Shown here: positions 1-5,532 of the stretch, one piece after another
How positions within the stretch are numbered: position 1 is the stretch's first letter
How the letters are laid out: every line of letters starts with the position of its first letter
Origin: Verrucomicrobiota bacterium
Lineage (GTDB): Bacteria; Verrucomicrobiota; Verrucomicrobiia; Chthoniobacterales; UBA10450
Assembly (NCBI GenBank): GCA_003218615.1
Contig: QHOD01000067.1
Coordinates: 1 to 8,860, forward strand
Length of the DNA stretch: 8,860 nucleotides
Direction: 5' to 3'
Translations under genes and position numbers: made by a program
Notes under the pieces: generated by a model
Databases searched by the model: none
Told to the model about the DNA's origin: nothing
Seen by the model: the letters and a program-made list of their open reading frames with translations, nothing else

Positions 1-52
1 TCGCTGCCACGATGAGCACGAGACGATCATAATGCGCCTTGATCCAATCCAT
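1..52 (-). CDS. Amuc_1099-like pilus-system protein, N-terminal fragment (cut by window edge)
   Basis: Only the first 17 codons are visible, reading MDWIKAHYDRLVLIVAA before the left edge. A charged start followed by a hydrophobic run fits a protein with one N-terminal membrane anchor. A Shine-Dalgarno-like AGGTGA (minus strand, 60–55) lies just upstream of the ATG. In Akkermansia the gene after Amuc_1100 in this cluster is Amuc_1099, another anchored pilus-like protein, and the fragment is in that place and orientation. The assignment rests on gene order, ribosome-binding site and the shape of the N-terminus. Seventeen residues alone cannot prove homology. It may share the transcript of the gene ending at 362, or be expressed separately, because a 309-bp gap with a repeat separates them. 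Confidence 0.55.
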   Translation of the reverse strand, partial: MDWIKAHYDRLVLIVAA

Positions 53-126
53 GGTCACCTGATTCTAAAAAGACGAAACGTAAGCGATACCGTCATGACA
101 CGTTGCCGTCCGGCGATTGGGGAGCG

Positions 127-141
127 CACGCGGCCCGCGTG
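127..141. repeat. GC-rich hairpin
   Basis: The sequence is a near-perfect inverted repeat: CACGCGG, a single C, then CCGCGTG. As RNA it would form a tight GC stem with its innermost pairs opened as the loop. No U-run follows on either strand, so it is not a standard intrinsic terminator. It may be the remnant of another dispersed repeat, because it sits beside one. Confidence 0.4.
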
Positions 142-183
142 GCGAGACCTTTGTATTCAGGACGACAGTCATGATCTTAAAAG

Positions 184-310
184 CCCCAAAAACCAAATCC
201 CAAATAAATCCCAAACCACAAATCCGAAATCTGATCAGTGCAACACGGTGTCTTTTGATCATTGGGATTTTGGATTTTGTTTGGAGCCTGGAACTTGGAA
301 TTTGGAGCTT
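184..310. repeat. Dispersed AT-rich palindromic repeat, copy 1
   Basis: The left part is rich in CCAAAT-type words and the right part in complementary ATTTGG-type words, giving an imperfect long inverted repeat. Its inner ends both carry TGATCA (232–237 and 256–261). It shares three collinear blocks with copy 2 at 3047–3154: CCAAATAAATC (200–210), TTTTGRTCATT (253–263), and a 17-base block starting GGAACTTGG (290–306). The first and second blocks are 53 bp apart in both copies. No coding content is credible. Elements of this look are, from memory, common between genes of soil Verrucomicrobia. Mobility and function are unknown. Confidence 0.75.
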
Positions 311-361
311 CCACTTCAGCGGCGTCATTCGGATTTCGTCATTTAGCTTGTCCATTCGTGG

Positions 362-1270
362 CTAAAAGGTAAATCTCAGCATCTCGATCCTGGCTGAGAC
401 TTCGACATGCTCGTTGCCAACAATGAAATTTAGCGGGGCATTACTCGGCGCGTTGGGACCCGTCGATTGAACTGCGGCCGCACCTGTTTCAGCCGTTTTC
501 TCCCGAGGTGGGCCTTTATCTTTCTCGTTCCGCACGTAGAGAGTCCGAATGATGTAAAACTGCGCGGGCGAACTCGCGATCTGGTTCAACACTTTGCGAG
601 CCACCGATGGGCCTGCTTTGAAGGTAAGATCGACAACGTTGCGCTCCAATAGCTTTGTCCCGCTGATGTTTGCCTGCGCCGATTTTCGGCCACGGCTCGG
701 AGTCGGCGCCGGCCCAGGCGCGCCTCCGCGTTCTTCAGGCAGCGGTGTCCGCTGAAAGGAAGTCACGTTTTCCACGCGGGCGTCCAGCAAAATATTGATG
801 AGCGTCTGGATTTGAGAGAGCTCTTGTCCGAGCAGCGGCGCCGCGTCCGTGTTGGGCAGCGACGTGATAAATTCATTAAACCCAAGGTGAAAATTGTCGG
901 GGAGCTTCACTTTAGTTTCGCGAGCTTTTTGCGAGGTCGCCGTCATCACCTGTAACAGGCGCGATTGAAATTCATTGGGCGCGAGCCCGGATGGCAATGG
1001 AATGACCCGCGTTTTCAATTCCTCTTTTAGTTTGTCCAGCGCGACACCGTAATTTTCCAGATGCACTTTCATTTTCCGGAAATTGGCATCGCTCGGGAAT
1101 GGATCGAGATGCTCAAGCCGGCTGCGCTCGGCAGCCGCCGTATCGAATTCTGTCCTGGCAGCATTCCACTTGCTGCCTGTCCAATAGAAAACGAGCCCGA
1201 CAAGCAGCAGGCAAATTCCGAACCCGGCGAGAAACGTGCCTAGTAATCGATTCTGCTGGAACCAATTCAT
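362..1270 (-). CDS. Amuc_1100-like pilus-system protein (PilO-type)
   Basis: This 302-residue protein has a short cytoplasmic start, one membrane segment (about 10–30) and a periplasmic body. The body opens with a helical, probably coiled-coil stretch (about 35–90). Features shared with Akkermansia Amuc_1100 (317 aa) include an LGF motif (129–131), a 'PLPEE' segment before a Pro/Gly-rich linker (about 175–199), an 'RNE' segment before a second low-complexity linker (about 250–281), and a closing 'GNEHVEVSARIEMLRF' strand. Amuc_1100 structures have been compared with PilO/PilN-type inner-membrane alignment proteins. The start at 1270 is chosen over the in-frame 1324 because the longer version prefixes residues lying over pilM. 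From 1270 the gene overlaps the pilM stop as ATGA, with GGTGAG upstream, which implies translational coupling. The likely role is part of the inner-membrane platform of a pilus or secretion machine. Whether it signals to a host as reported for Amuc_1100 cannot be judged here. Confidence 0.85.
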   Translation of the reverse strand: MNWFQQNRLLGTFLAGFGICLLLVGLVFYWTGSKWNAARTEFDTAAAERSRLEHLDPFPSDANFRKMKVHLENYGVALDKLKEELKTRVIPLPSGLAPNEFQSRLLQVMTATSQKARETKVKLPDNFHLGFNEFITSLPNTDAAPLLGQELSQIQTLINILLDARVENVTSFQRTPLPEERGGAPGPAPTPSRGRKSAQANISGTKLLERNVVDLTFKAGPSVARKVLNQIASSPAQFYIIRTLYVRNEKDKGPPREKTAETGAAAVQSTGPNAPSNAPLNFIVGNEHVEVSARIEMLRFTF

Positions 1271-3042
1271 GGCAATCTCACCGGAGTGCGAAGTGTGAGC
1301 TGGAGTTCGTAAGGAAACGCCCAATCCGTCTCGTTCGGGACTGTGTCCGATTTGATCACGCGTGCCTGATTATTCGGGTCGATCTTAAAAAAGGACGACC
1401 CAGCTAAATTGCGAAAGTAATCGACAACGATTTCTTGCTGTTTCGGATTGAACATGTAAAGCCCACGTAGAACGATGCCATCGATCACCGCGGTACTGGC
1501 GCCGGGCATTTGCGTTCCCGACTTTGTGCCTGGAGCTGGCGACGGCAAGGCAGTGGGCGCGCTCTCGCCGCTGTGTTTTTCCGTGACTCCAAGCGGCTTT
1601 CCACCGGAAGTGGCGTAAAGCTCTGTGATCCAGATACCCCCTTCCGGCAGGCGGGCATTGAGCTCCTCAAGAATTTCTGGCCAAAAGCCGCGATCGTTGA
1701 TCGCGGTAATGAGCGGCGTCGCGACGTTATCGAGTGAAGCTGCTTGTCTTTTCAGCTTATCCAGCCGCGTTTCGGTGACCCGCATAATGTCGATCTTTTG
1801 CCGAACTTGTTCCGTGGTATGTCGCGTTACCTGGGCTGCCCGCGCGAAGTAAGCGGACCAGCCGAGCAACGCGAGGATAAAACACGCAGCTGCCATAATG
1901 AAAAATGGCCGGCGTTTTTCCAGTTTCTGCGTTTGAACCACACTTCCCGGAGGCAAGTTCAACTCCATGGGACAGTCGCTCACGCTCCGAAGCGCCAACC
2001 CAACTACTTCCCCCAGCAAATGGGCCGAGTTTGCAAGCTCCGCCACAGGCGTAGAATCGGCCGCCGCTACGTTGCGCAACGGATTAAAAAACTCGATCGG
2101 CAAGCCCAATTTCTCGTTAAAAAATTCACGCATGTAGGGCATTCCGGCGCTTCCGCCGCAAAGGAAAATCCGCGCGGGCTGGCTCCCGTGTTGCTGCCCT
2201 CGATAATGGCTGATGGAACGCATCAACTCCGCGTGCAGTCGCGTCATGGTGCTGCGGACGAGCTTCGAGACGCGGGCAACATCGGGATCTGCAGGTTCTG
2301 CATAGGCGCCGCCGAGGCTCACAAAGCTGTCACGCTTCTTGCGAAATTCCGCCGCTGCGAATGATTCGCCAAATTCCTTAACGATTGCCGCGGTAATTGA
2401 GCTGCCACCAAGGGGAAGGCTGCGCGAGAAAACCTTTCCCGATTCAATGAAAAGAAGGTTCGTCGTGCGCGCTCCGATATCGACCAGCAACGAACAGCCG
2501 TCCAAGTCGCTATAGTTGTAGCGAAATGCATTATAGAGCGCCATTGGGGCAACATCGACAGTGGACGTACGCAGCCCGGTCTCTTCAACCGCACTGTTGA
2601 TCTGCTCGAGTAAGTCGCGCTTAATCGCGACTAGTACAACCTGAATTTGCTCGTCGCCCCCACCCCAGACGAGCTGGTAATCCCAGACCACTTCGTCGAT
2701 CGGAAAAGGAACATTTTGCTGCGCCTCAAATGAAACGATTTTTTCGACCTTTTCCTCATCCACCGCCGGCAGTTTCACGAAACGCGCAAAAACCGATTGC
2801 GCAGACACTGCGTAGTTCACCCGGCCACGTTTGATCTGCAGCTCGTCCATCATCTCGCGCAAGACGAGCGCCACTTGTGCCCGCCGTCCTACACCTGCGG
2901 GATCACCCGCCGGATCAGCCGGGATTTCGCGCAAACGATAATCCAGCAACACCAGCCCGCCGTGGGCCTGGACGCGAAATTCCGCCAAGCCAACGGTCTG
3001 AGACCCGATGTTGAGAGTGATGATGCGTGGAGCGGCGGGCAT
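1267..3042 (-). CDS. pilM: PilM-like actin-fold ATPase fused to membrane and PilN-like region (Amuc_1101-like)
   Basis: The protein has 591 residues, whereas classical PilM has about 350. Residues 1–350 are the PilM/SHS2 actin-like domain: 'NIGSQTVGLAEF' near the start, the PilM hallmark 'FEAQQNVPFPIDEVVWDY' (105–122), 'DIGARTTNLLFIE' (188–200) as a nucleotide-phosphate loop, and 'LCGGSAGMP' (294–302). A membrane segment follows (about 380–398), then a likely coiled coil (about 404–440), then a region (about 450–591) with 'LNARLPEGGIWITELYA', typical of PilN-type proteins. A Pro/Ser-rich insert spans about 490–517. In type IV pili, cytoplasmic PilM binds the tail of the membrane protein PilN; here both functions appear to sit in one chain. 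The gene starts directly beside a palindromic repeat, has only a weak ribosome-binding site, and overlaps the next gene by 4 bp. The family call is firm; the fusion reading is inference from motifs. Confidence 0.88.
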   Translation of the reverse strand: MPAAPRIITLNIGSQTVGLAEFRVQAHGGLVLLDYRLREIPADPAGDPAGVGRRAQVALVLREMMDELQIKRGRVNYAVSAQSVFARFVKLPAVDEEKVEKIVSFEAQQNVPFPIDEVVWDYQLVWGGGDEQIQVVLVAIKRDLLEQINSAVEETGLRTSTVDVAPMALYNAFRYNYSDLDGCSLLVDIGARTTNLLFIESGKVFSRSLPLGGSSITAAIVKEFGESFAAAEFRKKRDSFVSLGGAYAEPADPDVARVSKLVRSTMTRLHAELMRSISHYRGQQHGSQPARIFLCGGSAGMPYMREFFNEKLGLPIEFFNPLRNVAAADSTPVAELANSAHLLGEVVGLALRSVSDCPMELNLPPGSVVQTQKLEKRRPFFIMAAACFILALLGWSAYFARAAQVTRHTTEQVRQKIDIMRVTETRLDKLKRQAASLDNVATPLITAINDRGFWPEILEELNARLPEGGIWITELYATSGGKPLGVTEKHSGESAPTALPSPAPGTKSGTQMPGASTAVIDGIVLRGLYMFNPKQQEIVVDYFRNLAGSSFFKIDPNNQARVIKSDTVPNETDWAFPYELQLTLRTPVRLP

Positions 3043-3046
3043 TACT

Positions 3047-3154
3047 CAAAATTCCAAATAAATCACAGGCTCCAAATTTCAAACTTTGTTGGTCGAACAC
3101 ATTGCCTTTTGGTCATTCGAATTTGAGATTTGTTTGGAACTTGGAATTTGGAAT
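3047..3154. repeat. Dispersed AT-rich palindromic repeat, copy 2
   Basis: This element fills the gap between the Amuc_1102-like stop (3162) and the pilM start (3042). It carries the same three collinear blocks as copy 1: CCAAATAAATC (3054–3064), TTTTGGTCATT (3107–3117), and the identical 17-base block (3136–3152). It is in the same orientation as copy 1 and somewhat shorter between the last two blocks. The outer parts are imperfectly complementary (ATTCCAAAT against ATTTGGAAT), so a transcript could fold into a long weak hairpin. Sitting 4 bp from the pilM start codon, it could affect pilM translation or message stability. That effect is inference. Confidence 0.75.
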
Positions 3155-3161
3155 GTCCGCG

Positions 3162-3725
3162 TTAGCGGCTCTTGATCTGCTCGTAACGGTCCCAGTAAAG
3201 CGGCGCGAATGGCGTTTGGTCTTTGGTTAGAAGAAGCCCGGAGACCTGCGGCATGGCTGAATACCATTGTGGCGGCGCTTTCGCGAGGCTGGCCTCATTT
3301 TTCAACGTGCCTTGCTGCACGATCTGCACGGCAATGTTCTGGCATGAGTTCTCCGTAATTGGCCGGTTATTCGCAAAGCGGGCGAGTGCGCGAGGCGGTA
3401 CGTACATAACCGATCTCTTTTCGCGGCCCGCCGGGATATTTAAGTGTGTCACTTCGCCGGTGAGAAGGTTTCCATTGAAAAGAATATAATACTTAAACAT
3501 CAGCTCGTCGGTTAATTCCGGAGCCGCTATAAATTCAACTTCCACTTGCAGCCAGCGATCGCCCTGATTCGTCTGATATGATTGGCCGCCGGTGTAAGCG
3601 AATTGCGGCGTCGAGATCAAGCTCTTGGTGATTTTCGTGATCTGGAAGTCGGGCGCGCTCCGCGTTTGCGCAGAGGCAATCAAAGGCACGAAGACAAAAA
3701 AGAGCAGAACCCGGTTTGCGTTCAT
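3162..3725 (-). CDS. Amuc_1102-like exported pilus-system protein
   Basis: The protein has 187 residues. A clear signal peptide spans residues 1–19, with a hydrophobic core 'VLLFFVFVPLIA' and a likely cut after 'ASA' before Gln20. The mature part begins 'DFQITKITKSLISTPQFAY' and contains a predicted beta-rich core with 'WLQVEVEF' and 'YYILFNG'. No membrane segment follows, so it is probably periplasmic. The frame stays open upstream to 3824, but only the start at 3725 places the signal peptide at the N-terminus, and the extra residues would run over the preceding gene. Its place directly before the PilM-like gene matches Amuc_1102 in Akkermansia, and general resemblance to that family supports the call. 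It ends 8 bp from repeat copy 2. The biochemical function is unknown. Confidence 0.75.
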   Translation of the reverse strand: MNANRVLLFFVFVPLIASAQTRSAPDFQITKITKSLISTPQFAYTGGQSYQTNQGDRWLQVEVEFIAAPELTDELMFKYYILFNGNLLTGEVTHLNIPAGREKRSVMYVPPRALARFANNRPITENSCQNIAVQIVQQGTLKNEASLAKAPPQWYSAMPQVSGLLLTKDQTPFAPLYWDRYEQIKSR

Positions 3726-3775
3726 CAGGTGATTAGATTGTAACGAAGCACCGAGCCGGGATTGCAAGCCGCAGA

Positions 3776-4324
3776 TTACCTTGGAGAAACGAAGGAGCGA
3801 AACCGCGGACCGCTCCCGCTCCATTCTTCGTAGGTCGTGCCGACCGTGATCTGGAATTTGTCATTGCCGACTGTGCCCAGCATATAAGTCTGGAAGGCAT
3901 CGCCGCTGAATTTCCCAGTCGAGTGGCCATAGAGAAAGCCAACTTCCCCTCCGTAATAAAGATGATCAGGCGAGAAGATCGCTTGAGCTAGCGAATCCTT
4001 GCCGTCGGTTCCAGAATCTTTTCCATCCGTTCGATATCGTGCAGAAGCGTTTACCTGCTGCACTTGCGTGGTTCCAAGCGAGGCGTTCGGAGACAGAGCA
4101 AAGGGCGCCATTCCGAGCCAGCCCATCTGGCTCGAAAGCGGCAGGCGCTGTCCGTCAAGAATACTCAGCACCGGCTGGCTCTGAAGCAGAAGCGAATTGC
4201 TCGTCGCACTGAAAATTTCCGCTCGACTAAGTGTCAACGCGGGACCGGTCTCCGGCTTTTTCTGCGCCGCCGCCGAAAAGCAAAAACTGAGAACGCCAAG
4301 GATGACAAAAGTTGCAGGCTTCAT
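3776..4324 (-). CDS. Secreted protein of unknown function at head of pilus-like cluster
   Basis: I do not recognise this 182-residue protein. Residues 1–20 form a good signal peptide ('FVILGVLSFCFSAAA' then Gln21). The rest has no membrane segment. A tandem TDGKDS pair occurs at 99–104 and 106–111. The C-terminal half is rich in Gly, Tyr and Phe ('YYGGEVGFLYGHSTGKF', then 'YMLGTVGNDKFQITVGTTYEEW'), alternating like beta-strands. That would fit an outer-membrane or surface protein, but this is inference. The first of two adjacent ATGs (4327) is equally possible as the start. The in-frame start at 4411 is rejected because it puts 29 non-signal residues ahead of the signal peptide. The gene ends 50 bp before the Amuc_1102-like start on the same strand, so co-transcription is plausible. 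Confidence 0.7.
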   Translation of the reverse strand: MKPATFVILGVLSFCFSAAAQKKPETGPALTLSRAEIFSATSNSLLLQSQPVLSILDGQRLPLSSQMGWLGMAPFALSPNASLGTTQVQQVNASARYRTDGKDSGTDGKDSLAQAIFSPDHLYYGGEVGFLYGHSTGKFSGDAFQTYMLGTVGNDKFQITVGTTYEEWSGSGPRFRSFVSPR

Positions 4325-4348
4325 CATGGGACAATTCACAGCCGAAGA

Positions 4349-4381
4349 GTCCCCAGCGCCAGCGAAATCTTGCATGGGGAC
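4349..4381. other. Inverted repeat in the leader of the secreted-protein gene
   Basis: Perfect 7-bp arms GTCCCCA (4349–4355) and TGGGGAC (4375–4381) are separated by 19 bp. The element lies 24–57 bp upstream of the ATG at 4324, in the presumed 5' leader. It could be a leader hairpin or a protein-binding dyad. No run of T follows it. A 7-bp dyad in this GC range can arise by chance. Confidence 0.25.
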
Positions 4382-4453
4382 GGCCCATGGACTTTTGCCT
4401 AAACGTTGCATGTTAAACCGCCCTGTCGCGCGGTAGCCTTTGGCGAAGACGGA

Positions 4454-5413
4454 TCAGCGCTTTAACGATTCCCGAAAATATTCGATCGTTTTCTTTATTC
4501 CTTCCTCAAAATCGACCCGCGGTTCCCAGTTGAGAATTTTTTTTGCGCGGCTGATGTCGGGCTGGCGCACTTTCGGGTCGTCCACCGGCAACGGCTTGTA
4601 TTCGATTGTCGATCTTGTCCCGGTGATTCGAATAATTTCTTCAGCGAATTGTTTGATAGTCATCTCGCGCGGGTTGCCGAGATTGACCGGCTCGTGAAAA
4701 TCGCTCAAGGCCAGTCGGAAAATTCCATCGATCAGATCGGATACGTAACAAAACGAGCGCGTCTGCGAACCGTCGCCAAAAACAGTGAGTGGCTGCCCGT
4801 TTAGCGCCTGGCCGATAAACGCCGGCACGACGCGGCCATCGCGCAAACGCATCCGCGGCCCGTAGGTGTTGAAGATACGCACGATTTTGGTGTCGACCCG
4901 GTGATAGCGGTGGTAGGCCATGGTCATTGCTTCGGCGAAACGCTTCGCTTCGTCGTAAACGCCGCGCGGCCCGATCGGATTGACGTTGCCCCAGTAATCT
5001 TCCTTTTGTGGATGCACGAGCGGATCCCCGTAAGCCTCCGATGTCGATGCGAGGATGAACGCCGCTTTTTTGTCCTTGGCCAGGCCGAGCGTGTTATGCG
5101 TACCGAGCGCCCCCACCTTCAAAGTTGGAATCGGAAGTTCGAGATAATCGATCGGACTGGCCGGCGACGCGAAGTGAAAGACGTAATCGATTTTCTCCTC
5201 CGGCAAGAAAATGAAGTTGGAAACGTTGTGCTTGATGAATTTGTAATTCTCATTCCCGGCTAAGTGGCCGATGTTCGCCGTGTTGCCCGTGATTAAATTG
5301 TCAATCGCGATGACCCGATGGCCTTCCGCCAGCAATCGATCAGTTAAATGCGATCCCAAAAAGCCGGCCCCACCGGTAACCACCGAAACAGCATTCTTCG
5401 CGCGAGCTGGCAT
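4454..5413 (-). CDS. UDP-glucuronate decarboxylase (UDP-xylose synthase), extended SDR
   Basis: This enzyme converts UDP-glucuronate to UDP-xylose with bound NAD, in the cytoplasm, providing a sugar nucleotide for surface polysaccharide. The 319-residue length is normal for bacterial UXS. Visible motifs are the Rossmann loop TGGAGFLG (13–20), Asp38-Asn39 after the second strand for NAD ribose binding, '[11 protein letters not shown]' (80–90), 'STSEAYGDP' (123–131) with Thr124 and Glu126, the catalytic Tyr153-x3-Lys157 pair ('YDEAK'), '[10 protein letters not shown]', and '[15 protein letters not shown]'. The SASP and SEVYGDP-type motifs separate UXS from dTDP-glucose dehydratase and UDP-glucose epimerase. 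Family members usually read SEVYGDP; Ala replaces Val here, probably without effect. The next minus-strand gene starts 129 bp downstream, so linkage to the pilus-like cluster is uncertain. It is divergent from trpS. Confidence 0.9.
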   Translation of the reverse strand: MPARAKNAVSVVTGGAGFLGSHLTDRLLAEGHRVIAIDNLITGNTANIGHLAGNENYKFIKHNVSNFIFLPEEKIDYVFHFASPASPIDYLELPIPTLKVGALGTHNTLGLAKDKKAAFILASTSEAYGDPLVHPQKEDYWGNVNPIGPRGVYDEAKRFAEAMTMAYHRYHRVDTKIVRIFNTYGPRMRLRDGRVVPAFIGQALNGQPLTVFGDGSQTRSFCYVSDLIDGIFRLALSDFHEPVNLGNPREMTIKQFAEEIIRITGTRSTIEYKPLPVDDPKVRQPDISRAKKILNWEPRVDFEEGIKKTIEYFRESLKR

Positions 5414-5434
5414 TGCGGTTTATCTAACGGTTGA

Positions 5435-5447
5435 CGCAAAAATTGCG
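5435..5447. promoter_or_regulatory. Short dyad in the divergent uxs–trpS gap
   Basis: CGCAA, three A, TTGCG is a perfect dyad 21 bp upstream of the decarboxylase start in the divergent gap. It is operator-like in position and shape, but only 5 bp per arm. A TTGACG at 5431–5436 facing trpS has no credible −10 partner at normal spacing. No promoter is therefore called. Confidence 0.2.
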
Positions 5448-5462
5448 AGCAAGAAACGTTTG

Positions 5463-5521
5463 TCATTTCGAGCGAAGTCGAGAAATCTGTTACTGTGATT
5501 GTTCGACTGCGCTCGGCATGA
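5463..5521. repeat. REP-like palindromic element (HFERSREI class)
   Basis: The arms are TCATTTCGAGCGAAGTCGA (5463–5481) and TCGACTGCGCTCGGCATGA (5503–5521). The second, reverse-complemented, matches the first at 16 of 19 positions. The 21-bp spacer includes GAAATCTG. In one frame it translates to the well-known artefact 'HFERSREI', which appears as spurious ends of proteins in many bacterial genomes. The element therefore belongs to a widely dispersed intergenic palindrome class unrelated to the AT-rich repeats at 184 and 3047. Its right arm ends 11 bp before the trpS start codon and contains an in-frame ATG (5518–5520). Confidence 0.85.
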
Positions 5522-5525
5522 AAGG
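5522..5525 (+). promoter_or_regulatory. Ribosome-binding site deciding the trpS start
   Basis: AAGG is followed by 7 bases and then ATG at 5533. The alternative ATG at 5518 has only palindrome-arm sequence upstream (GACTGCGCTCGGC) and no purine-rich site. This site and protein conservation agree on 5533. Confidence 0.55.
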
Positions 5526-5532
5526 CAAGAGC

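Larger units (their letters stand above)
53..361. other. Intergenic gap rich in repeats, no gene supported
   Basis: This 309-bp gap lies between the Amuc_1100-like stop and the Amuc_1099-like start. It holds a GC-rich hairpin (127–141), an AT-rich palindromic repeat (184–310), and a short tail with GTCATT twice (325–330 and 337–342). Open frames across it are short, run through the repeats on both strands and resemble no protein. If the cluster is one transcript, this is a long structured spacer within it. No convincing promoter was found, but one for the Amuc_1099-like gene could lie here. Confidence 0.6.

Noticed and set aside
32..365. Short open frames on both strands in the left gap
   Set aside because: They read through the palindromic repeats and give repeat-type translations on both strands. 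None has a credible start context.
1744..2364. A 206-codon plus-strand open frame
   Set aside because: It lies fully antisense inside the PilM-like gene, whose motifs are unambiguous. Its translation is Arg/His/Gln-rich and resembles no protein.
184..3154. CRISPR or insertion-sequence ends formed by the two AT-rich repeats
   Set aside because: Two copies 2.8 kb apart enclose pilus genes and no transposase. There is no regular repeat–spacer array, and no target-site duplication is evident.
4325..4411. A longer start (4411) for the secreted orphan
   Set aside because: It would place 29 polar residues before an otherwise well-placed signal peptide and includes the leader dyad.
5431..5459. A sigma70-like promoter for trpS using TTGACG
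   Set aside because: The −35-like hexamer is good, but at 17-bp spacing the −10 position reads AAACGT, which is not acceptable.
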